Shown in pieces: positions 21,501 to 36,900 of a stretch of 64,000 nt of DNA. Position 1 is the stretch's first letter. Each line of letters begins with the position of its first letter. A program made the translations under genes and the position numbers. The notes under the pieces were generated by a model. It was not told the origin of the DNA. It saw only the letters and a program-made list of their open reading frames with translations, and made no database searches. This DNA is from Odontesthes bonariensis (taxonomy: Eukaryota; Chordata; Actinopteri; Atheriniformes; Atherinopsidae), in the NCBI RefSeq assembly GCF_027942865.1, contig NC_134510.1, positions 16,671,209 through 16,735,208 on the forward strand. Direction: 5' to 3'.

Positions 21501-24500
21501 TCTTTGAGTAGTGGCTTGATGACAGCAGTTTTCAGGGACGTGAGAACATGGCCGGACCGGAGGGACTGATTGATGATTTTGGTGATCATGGGACTTATTT
21601 CAGAGGAGTGAATATTGTAGTATTGTATAATAGTGAAGATTCTTCTGACATTAATTTTTATTTTTATTTTTATTTGATACAACAGTCGCTGCAAATGATA
21701 ACACAGGCCTAAGCTATTTTAGAGGAAAGCAGAATCTCTGAACTGCTTGAACTCAGGAAGGAAACACGTTATCCCAGCATGATCTGACGATGGTCCAAGA
21801 CTTTCTTGGATCTTCGACGCTTGGCTTTCACAGTCTTCAGTTGCCTTTGTAAAAAAATTCAAAGAGGTTTAGGTCAGCTTAAGTTCGGAATTGTTGGCCT
21901 TCAAGAGGTTCTAGAACGGCTTTGATTTGTGTTTGGTTGGGCTCATCGTCCTGCTGCAGCATAAATCCCTTGTCCATAAAAATGCAGGTTTTGGTGGAAG
22001 TCGAGTCAATTCAGTGCAACTTCCGAGTAGCAAGAAAACCTAACCAATAAATAGTCCCACAACCGTGTTTCACTGTGAGGTTGAAACGATGTGTTTTCAT
22101 TTTCTTCGCTGTTGATTTCCTTCGAGACACCCTGTTGTTACTGGATTTATGGGGACTTGGTCGTGTCATCCACAGTGAAATGCTTGGGTGTCTTAACCCA
22201 CAAAGCATTATACCTTGTTTCTCCCGAGAGGTTGCTTTGAGCTTTTCATCCTCTGAGATCACTTCCAGACAGCCTTCTTTTTAAAGGACCCTTGCTGACT
22301 TAAGTCATGTGGTCTTTGTTCAGTAAACTATGTATCAGTGATGAGGTTGCTTTCCTTTCTCTCGGTGAACAAAGTTTGGTGTGCTGATTCTCTGATGGTG
22401 TAGATTTCTAACACCGTAACACTGTAAGCATATTTACATGACACTTAAAAAATAAACATGTTGCTCTTAGTTCTGATGTAATGTTTTTCACTATAACACA
22501 GTTAGGAGTAAGCACTGTTCTGCTGGAAACCTGAGGCACAGTCATATTCATAACTGGGGAATAACTCATCTTTGATGGAAGGGATTCAACTCAAGGAAAT
22601 CAGACTTTATCTACATTAACTTGTTCAGTTTTAGAAATGATGTGCCTTGTTTCTAAATCCTCAAACTCCCTTCTTCTTTCTAGGTTTATAAAAAAACCTG
22701 AAAAAAGTTTTCAACATGCAACACAAAATAAACTAATAAGCCAACAGATGAGGGTCTGCAGGTGAGATGAACTACTTCAGTACCTAAAGTGCTGTCACTG
22801 AGGTCTTCAGGGTCAGGTGTGTTGCTACGGATACTGGACATGTCGCCTCGCCTCCGCTGCCGATGTCTCCGTCTGTACTGGAACTCTGCATACTCCTTAA
22901 AACAAGGGCAGAAACTACCATTAAACTAAAGGAAGAGAAAAAAAAAGGCAAAGTTTCAAACGTTTCTATTTCTCAATATTAATAAATGCTCTAATTATAA
23001 ACCTAAACCTTTCGACTTATTGCATCCCAATTTGCTTCCTGAGCAGAAAAAAAGAATCCAACACAGGAATTTTGTTAGAAATATTCATTCGGAGAATTTA
23101 TAAACTGCCAACTTTGATTCATATAGGGAAGCATTTGAACTCAATTCATGTCAGTCCGATGTTCCGGCAAAGCTACGCCCCCAGAGACCACTGGGCTTCA
23201 GTATAGACTGACTTCATGCTGAACACAAGCCCCCCCAGAGACGACCATGAGGACTGAGATAGTTTTAGGGCGATACAAAAGTAGTGAGTTATCTTGGTGG
23301 GCAAAATATTTACAGCTGAATAAATAGTGCATTTTTGCAGCAAGTTTTACCTCTAGCATTACAAGCACCATAAACATTTCTCATTCACACACTGACACAC
23401 AAATAGAAGCAGAATTTCCATGACATGTCCTGCCCTGATTGAACAACCGACCTTACCATTAGTGGGGAGCCTGTTCTGTCCCTGAGCTGCCCCATATTCA
23501 GTCCAGCTTCAGTTATATGGGGTAAGAAATATATTGCACCCTACATTTGGTTAGCCATCTCTTTTTTTTATATTACAGATAGTGAGAACATGGTTTTGCT
23601 GTCTATTTCACCCCATCTGTGATGTTTCTGGGACGTTGATACTTAGTGGAGTTTAAATGCTGCAGAATAAAGTAAAGCTGTGTTTGGAAACGCATGTTTC
23701 TAAATGTGGGAATATCTATGGATCCATAATGATGTTGAAACAAAAACCATTATCTCAGCTGATGGCTCTTCTCAAAAATCTGCGTGATGATGGGAGCAAA
23801 TGAACAGTCGGTTCAGAGAGTCAGCGTGTCCGATGCTGGAAAAAGGTGACGGGTGTAAAGATGAGAGGTCTCTGCGATGTTAACAGCGGCCAAAACATTA
23901 AGCCAAGATGAGAGGTCAGAGGATGTACAAATCGTGAACCAATGAGGGGGAAAATACTGTTCTGTAACGGCCCAACAGAATATTGAGCATACGTGTTTAT
24001 ACTACAGACTCAGAGGTAAAATGATTGAAGCTGAAAACAAAGTGGTAATCCATCACCGTTAGTTTGGAGTCATAGTTTCATGTTTCTGCTTCACTGAGGT
24101 GCTATGTGAAAGAATACTGAAATGCCACTGCCATGTCCTACTGATTACAAAAAGAGAGTTCTCATGAAAGGGTCACACGTACCGAGTTTTCATATCAGGT
24201 TATTAAAACCTAAAGCCTTGATCAAGTGCATTTTTCATTCAATCTTCCCTCTCATTAGCACATTCATATATAATCAAAAGCCTGTCATCCAAACTCTGTC
24301 TTTCATGTTTCCAGCACACTAAAAATAGCCCACTATGAAGTGATCTGCAGACGCGATAAGAAGCATGGAGCAGACCATCTGTAGCTGTGCCTGTGAGGGA
24401 GCCACAGCCCGCTTTGATTAGTACTATGGAGTTCCAAATAACTCCTGCAGCTGAGAGACGGTAGCTCTTAATCAGGAGAAAAACAAGCATCCGATGATAA

Positions 24501-27500
24501 TATTTACCGTGCTTTACTTGATACGCGAGCTCAAAATAATCTCTTGAACACAAAGAACATTGTGGGCTTGTTTGTCATTTAAATCTAAAGGAGAACAAAG
24601 GGTGGAGGTGAGATGACCGTCTCAGCTGAATTTCCATTGATAATTCATTCTTTTGAAGAAGCCACCTCTTTGTAGTGTGCACCACTCTTAATTAAATCTT
24701 TTCTTGTGCCTTGTATTATGTGAAAGTGCTTCATTTGGCAGAAATCAGGTGTGGCAGAAAAGATGCAGCTAGAGACAAAGGCATTAGTTTGGTTCGATGT
24801 AATTGTGTCACTTCATTTCTTGTGCAAAAAAAAGCACAGATGTCAAAATTCTATTTTAAAAGAAAACGGCTCATCTATCCCCATCCTTCATTGTTTACAT
24901 TAGCTACATACCAGTTTGGTAGCCATTTCCCAAACCTAATGTTGACCATAGTAAATTAAAGTCAACTAATATTGACTTCTCTCCGTCACTCTGTCAACAT
25001 CCTCTGTGCTGCTTAGAACTGACTCTTATGGCACTCAGACACACATAGTTATTTCTGTCTCTTTAAGGTGTTTACTCAATTCAATAAGGGAAACCTGAAG
25101 ACCACTTGAGTAAAAACCATAAATAAAGCACTATTTACATATTATCATACCACTGCCTAGTGAGAACTGTGTTGCTGGAGTAGTGTTGTGGCAGCGTGCA
25201 CAAAGTGCTTAAAATCAGCCATTGTCCAGATACGCTCAACAGCCAATCAGAATGATCTCTCTCACTGAATGACCCGATGGTGATCCAAAATGCTGAATTC
25301 TTTGAGAAATCGCTGACAGGATGTAAATGGTGTATTACACCGTGAAAAGATGAGAGAGACAGATGTTCCAGAGGCTGATAGTCAGTTTGATGAATAAGGG
25401 CCTTTAGTGAGGCAGCATGAGAGAAGGATAGCTGCCTGTGCCCCCTCATACAAGCTGAGGGCAATGTTTGATTTAGGGTTTTCTCTCCCAAATCTCAAAT
25501 CCCTCCGCAGTGGACGCAGGTAGAATTGGGCTCCAGCTCAACTGGGCATCAACAGGAATACAAAAATACAACCGAGTGTACATGAAAAAGTAGCATAATC
25601 AATGCTCTGGGTCAGTTTTGGGTAAGATCGTTTCTCCAGATGTACAGTAGCCGTTTACACATGATACTGAGCACACTGACGAAAAGGGGATTCAAAACTT
25701 GGATTTCAAGGAGGCAGATGGGAGCATTCTAGTCTCTTATTTTCCCGTGAACTGTAAATATTCCCAGCAGGAAAAGTGATACATTATTAGTGATGGCTGC
25801 GGTTCACATAAGAGAGACCCTGCTGTTATGCATGCTGCGTCACTGACCCTGTGTCCTGGGACACTCAATGGAACTCTGGCATCATTAATTCAGCCTGTGT
25901 TTTCAAGTCAAAATGTCTGCCATGAAAAAGGTCTACTGATAGTGCTGTCTTTATACTGTTAAAATATGTGCACCACAACAAAAGAGGCTCATGTTTGATG
26001 TAAGATTTAAATGTTTATCTCGTGGATTTGACACTACAGACTGAATGTAGATGAAGCCAGGAGAGTGATGGAGCTTTTAAGTATGAGTGAATTTGTTTTC
26101 CTGTATGTTTAAAAGCTGCCACTGTCTATAGAAACAACGCAATAATCTACACTTGGTGTGAAAATTGCAGTGTATTGATTCATGCTCGATTTGAGAGCAT
26201 TCATCAAGCTGTGAATGAAAAAGACGCCATGCTGATAATCAGACCATTACTTGGTAGACAGTTTAATGACTAAGCGGTAGATACAAATACCTGTTTGTCA
26301 TGTGCAATGATCCAGAGCAACGTACCTCGTATTTGTCCGAGTACTGTGCTCCGAATCATTGCAGAGGGCGAACAGGGGAACAGTGAACCACTGTTATTTG
26401 GTGTGCTGAATGACAGTGATCTCCGGATCATTATGGTTTGTCGCCGAATTAAAAAAAAGAAATGTTAACAAGATTAAGATGTTAATATAAACTTTATCAA
26501 AGGATAAAGAGCTCAATACTTCAATCATATGTTAATCTTAATATGTTAAGTTTTAGAGATGAATTAAACATGATTAGATGTGATATTAACAGAGCGGTGC
26601 TGGCAGTGCTGCATCAGATCAAGCACCCCCTATTAACAGATAAATGCTTCTACAGATCTGACTCACCTGACTCAAGCACGCTAAGTCACCACTTTCAGTT
26701 TGATGCATGGGTGTGATTACTGATGAGAGCTGCCTGGGCAATGTAACTCCATCTTCTGCAAGGCCTGATCTGTTGGTTCGGCTCTTCTGAGTTAAAGGAA
26801 TTATGACTATTACTGACTATCGCGAAGCCAGCTCCTCTGGCCTGCTCACGTATAACTCAGCAATTATATTCATTGTTTTTTCATTTATTTAAGGTTTGCA
26901 AAAGTAAATCTGGGAATAAAAAGCTCTGGATTCACACCACTCGGAAAACTCACAACGAGCTAATGTCAGCTCGTCATAGCTTTTTGTGCAAAGGTCATCC
27001 GTTACAGGTACAGCACGCCTCAGAAGAACAAGCTGTCCAGGTCACAAGCACTGGCTGGCTGATGCCTCAGAAGGTAACTTGTTTCAGAAAGTGGATGATC
27101 TGAGAAGTGCATTATTTAACTGTAAAATATGCAAAGCTACTCTAGTGCAGTCCCAAAATAACAACATAGAGCTGGATGTGTCCCCTTTAAATACTTAAAT
27201 CTAAAAAGCCTTTTGCATACACTGTCAAAAGACATGTAGATTTTGTGATAGCGTGGAACTGAATTGGTAGTTCAGTTCAATTTTAACCATACACTGACAA
27301 ATCATAACAACGGTCATCAAACTTATAATCCCATTCATTGACACAGCAGCTTAATTGACACATTATAGTAAACATTTCAACCATAAAATAAGCAGTTACC
27401 TCAGGTGATGCAAAACCTAAATATTCCCAGTCCCACGTTCCACCAGCAAAACTGTCAAAAAGAGACGAGAGAGAACTGTTAATATGAGCCCGATTGAGAG

Positions 27501-29449
27501 TCGACATTGTTTTGGGACTTTTTCCATGAAACATTTTTATAGAGCTGCCTTTCTTTACTTCACCTGCGACTGGGGGCTTCGGGAGAGTCGTTTGGGGCCA
27601 CTCCCCTTGCTACTGAGGCCAGGAACTCCTGTCTCTTCTGTTGTACCAGACACGCCGCACGGATGATTTTGTGGCGCGGCGTCCGCAGGTAGGGCCTGTT
27701 AACCTTTTGCGCTAAGTCCTCAGTGACCATCTCCAAGTCCGTCTGGGGGCAGATAAACAGACAACGGGCGAAAAGATTTCTTGAGACACATTTTAAAGTA
27801 AATAAAAATAATATTTATATACGACTAATGTTTTATTTAACAGGGTTTGGCTCCAAAAAGTTTTTTTCTTCTTTTTTTTTTTAAACACTGTAAAGGGGCA
27901 GTATGCATTAAGATGGCACCCAGTGCAGGTCTTCTGTCCTGATATAGAGCATAATCGGTTTTTGGAAGCCAAGAATTCACCTTACAAGTTTGACTCTGTT
28001 GGGCACGAAAGCAGCAACTAGTAGATGTCTTATAATGTTAAGTGCATTCAGCATCATCTGTAAGTTTTTAGCTTTCGTCTTGATGGAAAAAGCACGCGGG
28101 CTGCACGGTGGTGTGGTGGTTAGCACTGTCGCCTCACAGCAAGTAGGTTCCAGGTTCAACTCCCGGCTGGGGCCTTTCTGTGTGGAGTTTGCATGTTCTC
28201 CCCATGTATGCGTGGGTTCTCTCCGGGTACTCCGGCTTCCTCCCACTGTCCAAAAACATGCATGTTAAGTTAATTGGTGTCTCTAAATTGTCCTTAGGAG
28301 TGAGCGTGTATGGTTGTTTGTCTTGTGTGACCCTGTGATGGACTGGCGGCCTGTCCAGGGTGTACCCTGCCTCTCGCCCATTGACTGCTGGGATAGGCTC
28401 CAGCCCCCCCGCGACCCAACCGACGGATTCAGCGGTATAGAAAAAGCACGCTTTAACTGGCGTTGGCCGATACTTTCACTATTATGTTAATACAAAATCT
28501 CTTTCTCCGTGCTCATTCTGTGCTGGAGCTTTCGGGGGTTTCATTTACCAGCACTGAAAAGTGATTGGCTATCAAAGTACCACATCTAGCTCATTTGAAT
28601 CTCAGACCTGCACAGAATTCTTCCTCTTCAAAGGAGCAATACAGAAACACCTCCCTTGTGACAAACTCTGCACAGATCCAAGTCAATATAGTCGAGATCT
28701 GACATGTCATGGGACATAAACTGAGGAAAACTATTTTAATTGGAGAAGGTCATTAAGTTTGCTTCATTTACTATTATGTTCCCATAATACTGCGTTCAAA
28801 GACATTAAAAGTTGCCCTAGGAATAAACGACATTTAGGTCAGCTGTTATGTAAATCAACTTTTTTTACATACAAACCTTTAAGATACTGTTAACCCTATG
28901 GAAGCATCACCCACTTATTTTACAGTATGTGAGAAATTTAATTATACTCTACATTCTGTATCTATACTGGCAATCATGAATTATAAAACATAATGTGTGG
29001 GTATGACTGAGGCAGATGGTGAAGATCATGAAGAAGAAAGCTTTTGCCTCCCCATCTCTAATGGCCCACATAAGAACATTTGTCTTTCTTCACAGTAAGT
29101 AGCCTTGAAACCTGCATAAGCTCGTAGATCTCTTTCTTTGTGCTTTTGGGCTCCAGAAAGAACCCATAAGGATAAGAGCACTTGAGGATGCGGCGAGTCT
29201 TAAGCAGTTCTAGGACTGCATCTTCAATGAATGTCGTGTCAGGTGGGCCTCCTTCCCCTGAAAGAGACAAAGAAAGAGAGTCCAGTGACATAAAAAAAAT
29301 TAACACGTCCCATAATCTAATCGCAATGACTTCACTTCACGACAAAAAGTCCAACAAATATTTGATATTATACAACTGGGCTGCTGACTGGCATCTGTGA
29401 TGTGTAGATTAGTGAAATAAAGAACTGTGAAAACATAGAAAATATCTTG

Positions 29450-29483
<34 letters not shown>

Positions 29484-32400
29484 TAGACATTTCTATTTCT
29501 GATTAACCAAAATAAAAACACAAAGTGACCAAGGAGAATAACCTTTAATAAAGGTTTTGAATTTTAACTGCTGTCAGAACAAAAGTTGTCATTGTTAAAC
29601 AAAATGAAATTGCCTTTGCAGATAATGGTTAAGTATGTCTACACGATTACTCACAAACAATCGTCTTGTTACTTACAGCTACTTAACCTGCTAGATGCTA
29701 AAACTACGGCCACTACAGCAAAACACACAAATTCTATTGGGATTTCTTCCAGGTGCCAGCCTCCCAAAACTCAATGTCAGAGGACTAGATTAAGTTGCAG
29801 CTCCATTTTTCAGTAAAGATTGACACTGCTACGGTAGACTGCACACTCACTTCCGCTCAGGGCTCGACTGAGTTGCTCCATCTTCTCTTTGGCAGTTTTT
29901 AATAGGCGCTGCTCAAGCTATTGTGAGGAAGAAAGAACGCTTTGTGATGAAGTAACAGCATTGTGGAAATTCTACCCAAGCAAACAGTTTCCTGAACAAC
30001 AAATTTCAATTCATTAACAACAATTGGAGCAGCAAACTTTATTATTGTAGACTAGATAAACCATATTTTTAACACTGTAAAAATTGACAGATGTGAGGGA
30101 TGTCCCTCCTGAGACAAGCTACCTCTGCCCAATGTCCCTGTATGCTTGCCTGTAAAATATGCAAAGCAGGCATCAGCCCCATTTACCTGATAGCTGTGCT
30201 CGTGGTTCTTGAAGCGAGTGTAGTAGTGCATAAAACGGTCAAGTTCCTGAAAACTCTTGTGGTTCTTCTCTGCCTGCAAAATCGTGACAAGATGCGATCA
30301 CAGTTAGCAAACTCCTGAACACGTTGTTCCCCCTCAGAGAAGTGTAAATACTCCAGTTGTAAGCAGTCAAAGTCGAGTAGTGTTGCATGAGAACTTGTGA
30401 TTGGGATGGATGCAAGAGAAAGCTAAGAATGAACCTGTTGGAGTTGGAATCGATTCCGTGTGGGTGTGTTTTTGCAAAGGTTTTGTTTTTTTTGGAGTGT
30501 ATAAGCACACAGCGCAGGCGCTCCTCTATGCATGTGACTGGATCAATATCCGCTTCCACCTGGAAAATTTCCTCTGACTGCCTTGCAATGAATTGCACAC
30601 GTTTCTGATTCGGTTCACTACCTTGTTGTTGCTTCCAGAAATGACAGGTTTAAGGATGAGCAAACAGTGAACAAGGAGACATCTGCTTCTGCTGACAGAA
30701 ATGATTGGATGCTGGGGCAATTTGTATTTATCATTTGTAAAGAAAAAAGGGGGGGGGGGTTGTGTTATGGAAAATTTACCATTTCTTTAGTCTGTTTACG
30801 GAGGGGGGTCTTTTGGGCTTGGAGAATATCAAAAAATATGTATGAAAAGTTACACTCCCTGGTGTAAATCAAGGGGACCCAGAACAAAATCTGATAAACG
30901 GCTGTAAGTAATATCATCTCTCTAGTCCCTATGGTAGCGAATCGCTGCAAAATTATAGTTTAGGTGGAGGTGACTCAGTTAAAAAAGCATAAAAGAAACA
31001 AGAAAATAAAATGGTGTCCAATTTGAATGCAACAGTGTGTACCTCCTCTGTCATGTCCTTCGACTGTTCCTCCACCTGTTGGATTACTTCATAACGAGTG
31101 CAGCGATAATAGCCCCCCGTTGTTGAGCTGTGCTTCTTCCACTCCTCGAGACAGATCCAGCAGAAGTCATACTTACACTACAGATGGAGAAAAGAAACAT
31201 TTGTTCTGCTTCCAGTCTGCTCTGGTCAGCTGCCACGCTGAAAACTGGACAGCCAATTACTGATGCTTGTGCAGCAATACAGAGACAATCAACATATTGA
31301 AACACAGCTCAAATGATGTAGTGCCGAACATCATAAGCAGAATTATTGTCCTAATTAGAATCAAGGGTGTTGATAAATTAAAAAGTCCCTAAACCCACAA
31401 AAGTAACCTATTTACTTAGAATCTTATCTATTTGTTTTTTAACAAATGACCGTTTCCAAGTTAACTCTCTCCTGTAGTCGCCAATAAAGCGCTTTCCATA
31501 CACACACTGCAGTCCTGAAATGTTCTCGAGTGAGAATGGATGTCGGGCAGAGATTTTCCACCATGCCCCAAGTAGTGAGTGAGTCCCCGGGGAGACCACC
31601 GTGTACTTCCAGCCAGGAGATCTCTGCATCTCCAGCAGAAAGCCTCCCGCTGGGACGTCTTTCTGTGAACAGAAACTGTGCAAAAAGTCCAGTTCAAATT
31701 GTCCACACTTTTCTCCTAAAATGCCCGGTGTGAAAACAGCTCAGGTTTCAGAAAGGCAGCTGTTTGGCTCTTGCGGTGCGTCCTTGTAGCCTGCGCTCAC
31801 TGCAATTAGGATCAGCAAGTCATCGGCGAATTTGAGTCCGAGTGATTTAGCTCCCAAAGCCAGTTAGCATGAGCACCATGTTGTCCTGTAAACACTATGC
31901 TTACATGACATTTGAGAAAAAAAAAAATGCAATTTCAAAGAATTGTGGAGGCTGAGTTGGTGGTAAATAAAAGGAGAGACACAAAAATCTGCATGTGAGA
32001 TGGAAAGACTTAAGAGAAAAATGTCTGACATCAGACCAGAGGAAAAAAGAAAAAAAAAAGACAATGATTCCTTGGCAACATTGAATCCATGTTTCCAAGC
32101 AACAGGGGTAAAGCTATTTCTTACCAGGTAATAACAGGTCAAGAGGCTCAGCCTTCCATGGCCTCGCAGCTTGTGAAAGCTGCTCCATTCCTCTGACACT
32201 AATCTCAATCACCAGTCAGCCTCTTTAACCAGTGGAGACAGCAACAAATCTGTCACAGACAAGAAAAAACAAAAAGGTCCTGGCTGCATGACTGCACCGC
32301 CATCCTCAGTCCATCCTGGTCGATGGTCCTTGGCTCGCTTGCCCTTCTACTTCTTGTTTTGGAAGCATAACAATTGTTTCTTTTCAGAAACTCTGCCATG

Positions 32401-33828
32401 CAAGGCCGCTACTTTGAGTCGTCTCCAGACCATCGGCGCAGAGGGCAGTTGGATGTCTGTCAGTGAGTTGAGTTGTGAATTGAGGAGCAGTTAAGCATCT
32501 GTCACTCAGACTAGAAACATGGAGAACTTTGTCCTCTGCAGCAATAGTTTCCCTGGAGCTCCTTCTGCAGGACAGGTCAGGGTGAAGTGACGCAGATTGA
32601 ACGGCTCATGTTGGTATTTTCAGTTTTTAAGCAATTGCTTTTTATTTTTTATCCTTCTTTGTCTCTGTACTATGAAAGGCACATCATGTATCCACAAACG
32701 TGTTGAGTGGAATGCAGCAGCAAAGCAGGCTGAAGCACTCGCTACAGACTGATACATTCACACATTCTCTCACTTTGCAAACTTGCACAGATATTACGAT
32801 GGAAGCTGGCTCCAGAGTACTGGAGCAAAGTTGCACTATCACATACTGCCCCCCTGGGATATCTCTGGAAAATTTCAAATCTGCAGTGTATGTGAAAACT
32901 CCTGTAGACCCCCAAATACGCCTGAGAGTCTTAAGTCATAGATATGGTGTCTGATCTTTTTCAGGGGTACTTCATACTTTTTGGAGCATACTGCAATATC
33001 AGTCAAAAGTTTGGACTCACATACACATTCAAAACGAATGCATGGGTGTGCGACTGGCACTGTACAACTTAAACAAGATGATCTGACCCAGGCATTTTTA
33101 TAGTAACTCAAAACATGGATCATAGCACAGAAATGCATAACAGCGTGTCATGTGAGGTGAATGTTTGTGGAATATCCAGAGTAAAAATAGTTTGAGTCTA
33201 GAGCATATATGTGAGCTGAGAGAATCTGACAAACTGGACATTAGATTCGGACATTCATAAATCTGTGTGTCTGAATGAACATGCATTACGTTCTAATGAG
33301 ATGTTTGATTACACTGAAGATGGTACTAAGATTAGATGTCCGATGCCAATGTGTAACAATACTGCATTTTTCATACAGTCACACTAATAGTTTCCTCAAT
33401 AAGAATATGAGATAAGAATTCTTCCCATGATTCGGGCAGAAATAGCCGACATGGTAAAACAGTCGCTTAACCACATTGGTAGGACAGGTGTGTGGAAGCT
33501 CCCTGCTTTCTTCTCACCTTTGCACACTGCATGTGATTGCAACCCTCATTTTTCTGTATTGGAGACCTGCAATTGGCACAGGCTTTAGAGTTGGTGAGCA
33601 TCCATAAGCAGTTGGCTGCATCCTCGTAAGCTTCACTCACACCAGCCACTTGAATAGGAACAAGGGGCAGGTAAACACAACAAATAAAGGCATAATGAGA
33701 GAATGAGAATGACTATTACCACAGCATCAATACAGCCACTGCACTGAGTGGAAAATTGCCCTCCCTGACCAATGTGTATTGCTTATATATTTTGTCAACA
33801 ACTCTCAAGACATGCATGCACCCAGTCA

Positions 33829-33905
<77 letters not shown>

Positions 33906-36900
33906 AAAAGGAATAATTGGCTATTATCAAAGCACCCCTGTTGGTCGTTTGAAATGCCAAGATAAAACAGAATCTTGGGAAATTGAAGGAGGAGATGGTT
34001 CCAAAACAAAATAATTGCTTTTATCTTTCAACTGTCGCATCAACAAGGTGGCACTTAGGAGCAATTTGGGGTATTTTAAATCATCTATTGCATTGGTTAC
34101 AGGCCAATTACTGCTTCTAAGCAGGGTGTACTTTCAGCGAGTGGGTTGTTCTTTTTAATTAATAATTCATCATCAAAATGGCAGATTTTAATTGGTCTCG
34201 CACAAAATAGTTTGTAACTACGATGGTTGAATTTCAGGGAATTTGGCTTTTAATCAATCACTTGTCTGCAAACCCCAGAAAATGTGAGTAAGTCAGGAAA
34301 ATGGTTATTAACCTCAACCTTTCTGTAATAACAATTAATCATCTGGTAATTGAATTTTCAGTTCTACTGGTACAAAGATCAGGAAAAGAGATGGCAGAAC
34401 AGATAGAATTAAAGCATATAGTTGTGTAATCTGTTATAATGTCACAAATGCAACACACTGAAAAACTGAAACGGGCAAAACAATGTAAATACTCACATTC
34501 CTCAGGTTTCATCTCATTGACCTTCTGTAGCCACAACTTCCAGGTCTCGCAATCACAGGGCTCATGGGCCTCACCTCGACACTCCCTTGAATACATACAG
34601 AGATGTGAAGCAGGGAAAACTGCCATTCTGTTTCTTGAATAAACAATATTACAATAAATGTTGAGCACACGATAACAGAGGTCTCAAAACAATTGCTGTG
34701 CAGCCTGTAACCATCTTTCGACCACACACCCTCTTCATTCTATGGGAATTATAAAAGATGAACTTGCGTTAGATCTATTTCTCTAAAGAAAGTCAGTGTA
34801 AATTAAACTCCTGAGTGAACCCTCCAGCCACTTTTAAGAACCATAAAACAAAGTGAGGTGCACTGAGGTACTATCATTATTATGAGGTAGGATTAATTGT
34901 GGGGGGATGGAGATTATAAAACAAGACGGGAAGGGATCTGCAGGTGGAATGTGCAGGGTTATTTACATAGAGAACAGAAGGTGGATATGTGCTCTCCTGG
35001 CATTGTACATGCTGCCAAGCTAGCACACAGATCTAACATAAGTACCTGCACACAGAAAATTAATGAATGTTGGATTTGACTTAAAGTAACACAAGATCAT
35101 TTTGCAAATTCTTCTGCTCTTTGCCTCTCCCTACAGTTGTGGAATGGGAAACCACCGTCATAAAAACAAATATCTGTGTCAACCCTGCAAATGTACAGCC
35201 ACACACATGAATTTGTTGCCATATTGAAAAGGCCACAAACACACCACGGTGTGGTGCAGGGCATAAACAGTCATAAACTACTCCAAGGGCTCTAAGGGCA
35301 GTTTCAGACCCGGGAGGGTGCATAAAAAAAGGCAGTGCACTTCAGATAGAGTCAGAAGCACATGGTTTTACTTGTTCATGAGCAGTATATGATTTAGCAC
35401 TAAATACCAACCAGCAGAACAGGTGGCCCTTCCCGCAATCTACAGCAGGTGCCCGAAGCTGGGGGAAGCTTAAAGCGTCTGAAGTGGAGGACCCGGGGCC
35501 CTGGGTGTTCAGTCTCACTGCTCGCTCACATCCTGCCTCAGGACACCATCGGATCGCTGGATTGTTTTCCACAAACGCCTGTCACCAAAAGAAGAAAAGA
35601 TATTTCAAATGAGTGAGCAACTCAACGTTACATATGTCGTTGAAGTGATTGGGCAAATTTAGAACGATATTTTGTAGATAATAATTTTACACATGAGTTT
35701 AATTAACCCTTTGAATATTGCAATGTATATTTAAGTGAAGAGAGCTGTTGCAATTATCCTCCACCTTGCTGCGTGGGTGATAGAGCTGGGTCAAATAGTC
35801 GACGTATTCGACTTATTCAACGTCATAAATTCGTCGACATGAATAATTCGCGTCGATGCGTCGCAAATTATTTATTTTTTTTTTGGTTGAAGTCCCCGTT
35901 CCAAAACGACCTACTAGATGAACTCACATGAGTCGGGGCCAGGTCGGGACTGATGCGCCGCGCGCAGCCGTCTGCGTCAGTGACGTGTTACGTTAGGCGT
36001 TTAGCGCCACATTCAGCAACAAAACAAAACAAAACAAAACGGTAAAAGTAAGGAGAGAAAAAAAAACACCACAAAGAAGCTAATATGGAGAGCGGGGAGG
36101 CCACCGTGTTCATGGTCTGCATGATGGTGATATTAATCATGGACGATCACATCAGGCGTCTAATATCGAGGCTGGAAAAGCACACAGAGAGAGTCAGGAT
36201 CGAGCGCAGGCCATACTTTTTCATTTCATGAAGGAAGAAAGGAGAGCAGAGCGCTGCAGACAAAGGAGACAACATGTAAGTTTAACTTATTAAACACCCG
36301 CCGGTTGTGTCCGTGTTGTATGAGTAAACATTTCAACCGTGATAGCATAACAAGGGGCGTAAATTGAGCCTCAATCGTTAGATTAATCGTAAAATTAGTC
36401 GACTAATCGAAAAAATAATCTCTAGATTAATCGTTTGAAAAATAATCGTTTGGGACAGCTCTAGTGGGTGACCATCAGCAAACCAAATGCAACAGTGCTG
36501 CCCTATTTAGTGATCAATTCAGTCTCAAACTTGACCCAAAAACAAGGGGGGGTAGATATGATACAACTTTAAAGAAATATTCTTGTTTTCAGGTCAACTC
36601 AAATAAAAAACTAAAATGATCAACTATTTTCAGGATGTACATCTTATACTTTCAATTAAGGGGCCACAGTTATTGTTAAACTTGAGTTCACAACCAATGT
36701 GAATAAAAACCCATTAACTTGAACCACTTTTGTAATGTTAATCATGTATTTTCAAAATTTTGAGCAGAGGGGTCACACTTCAGTGACCATCTGCTTTTCA
36801 TCTTTTTAGTAGCTGGTGTTCTGAAATAGTTACTATTAGTTACTGGGGATACTTAATGTAATCATAAATGTACCTTAATGTCAAACTGGAGGTAACGCCT

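Noticed and set aside
33756..34014. Frames with long threonine-histidine runs
   Set aside because: They are translations of the CA microsatellite.
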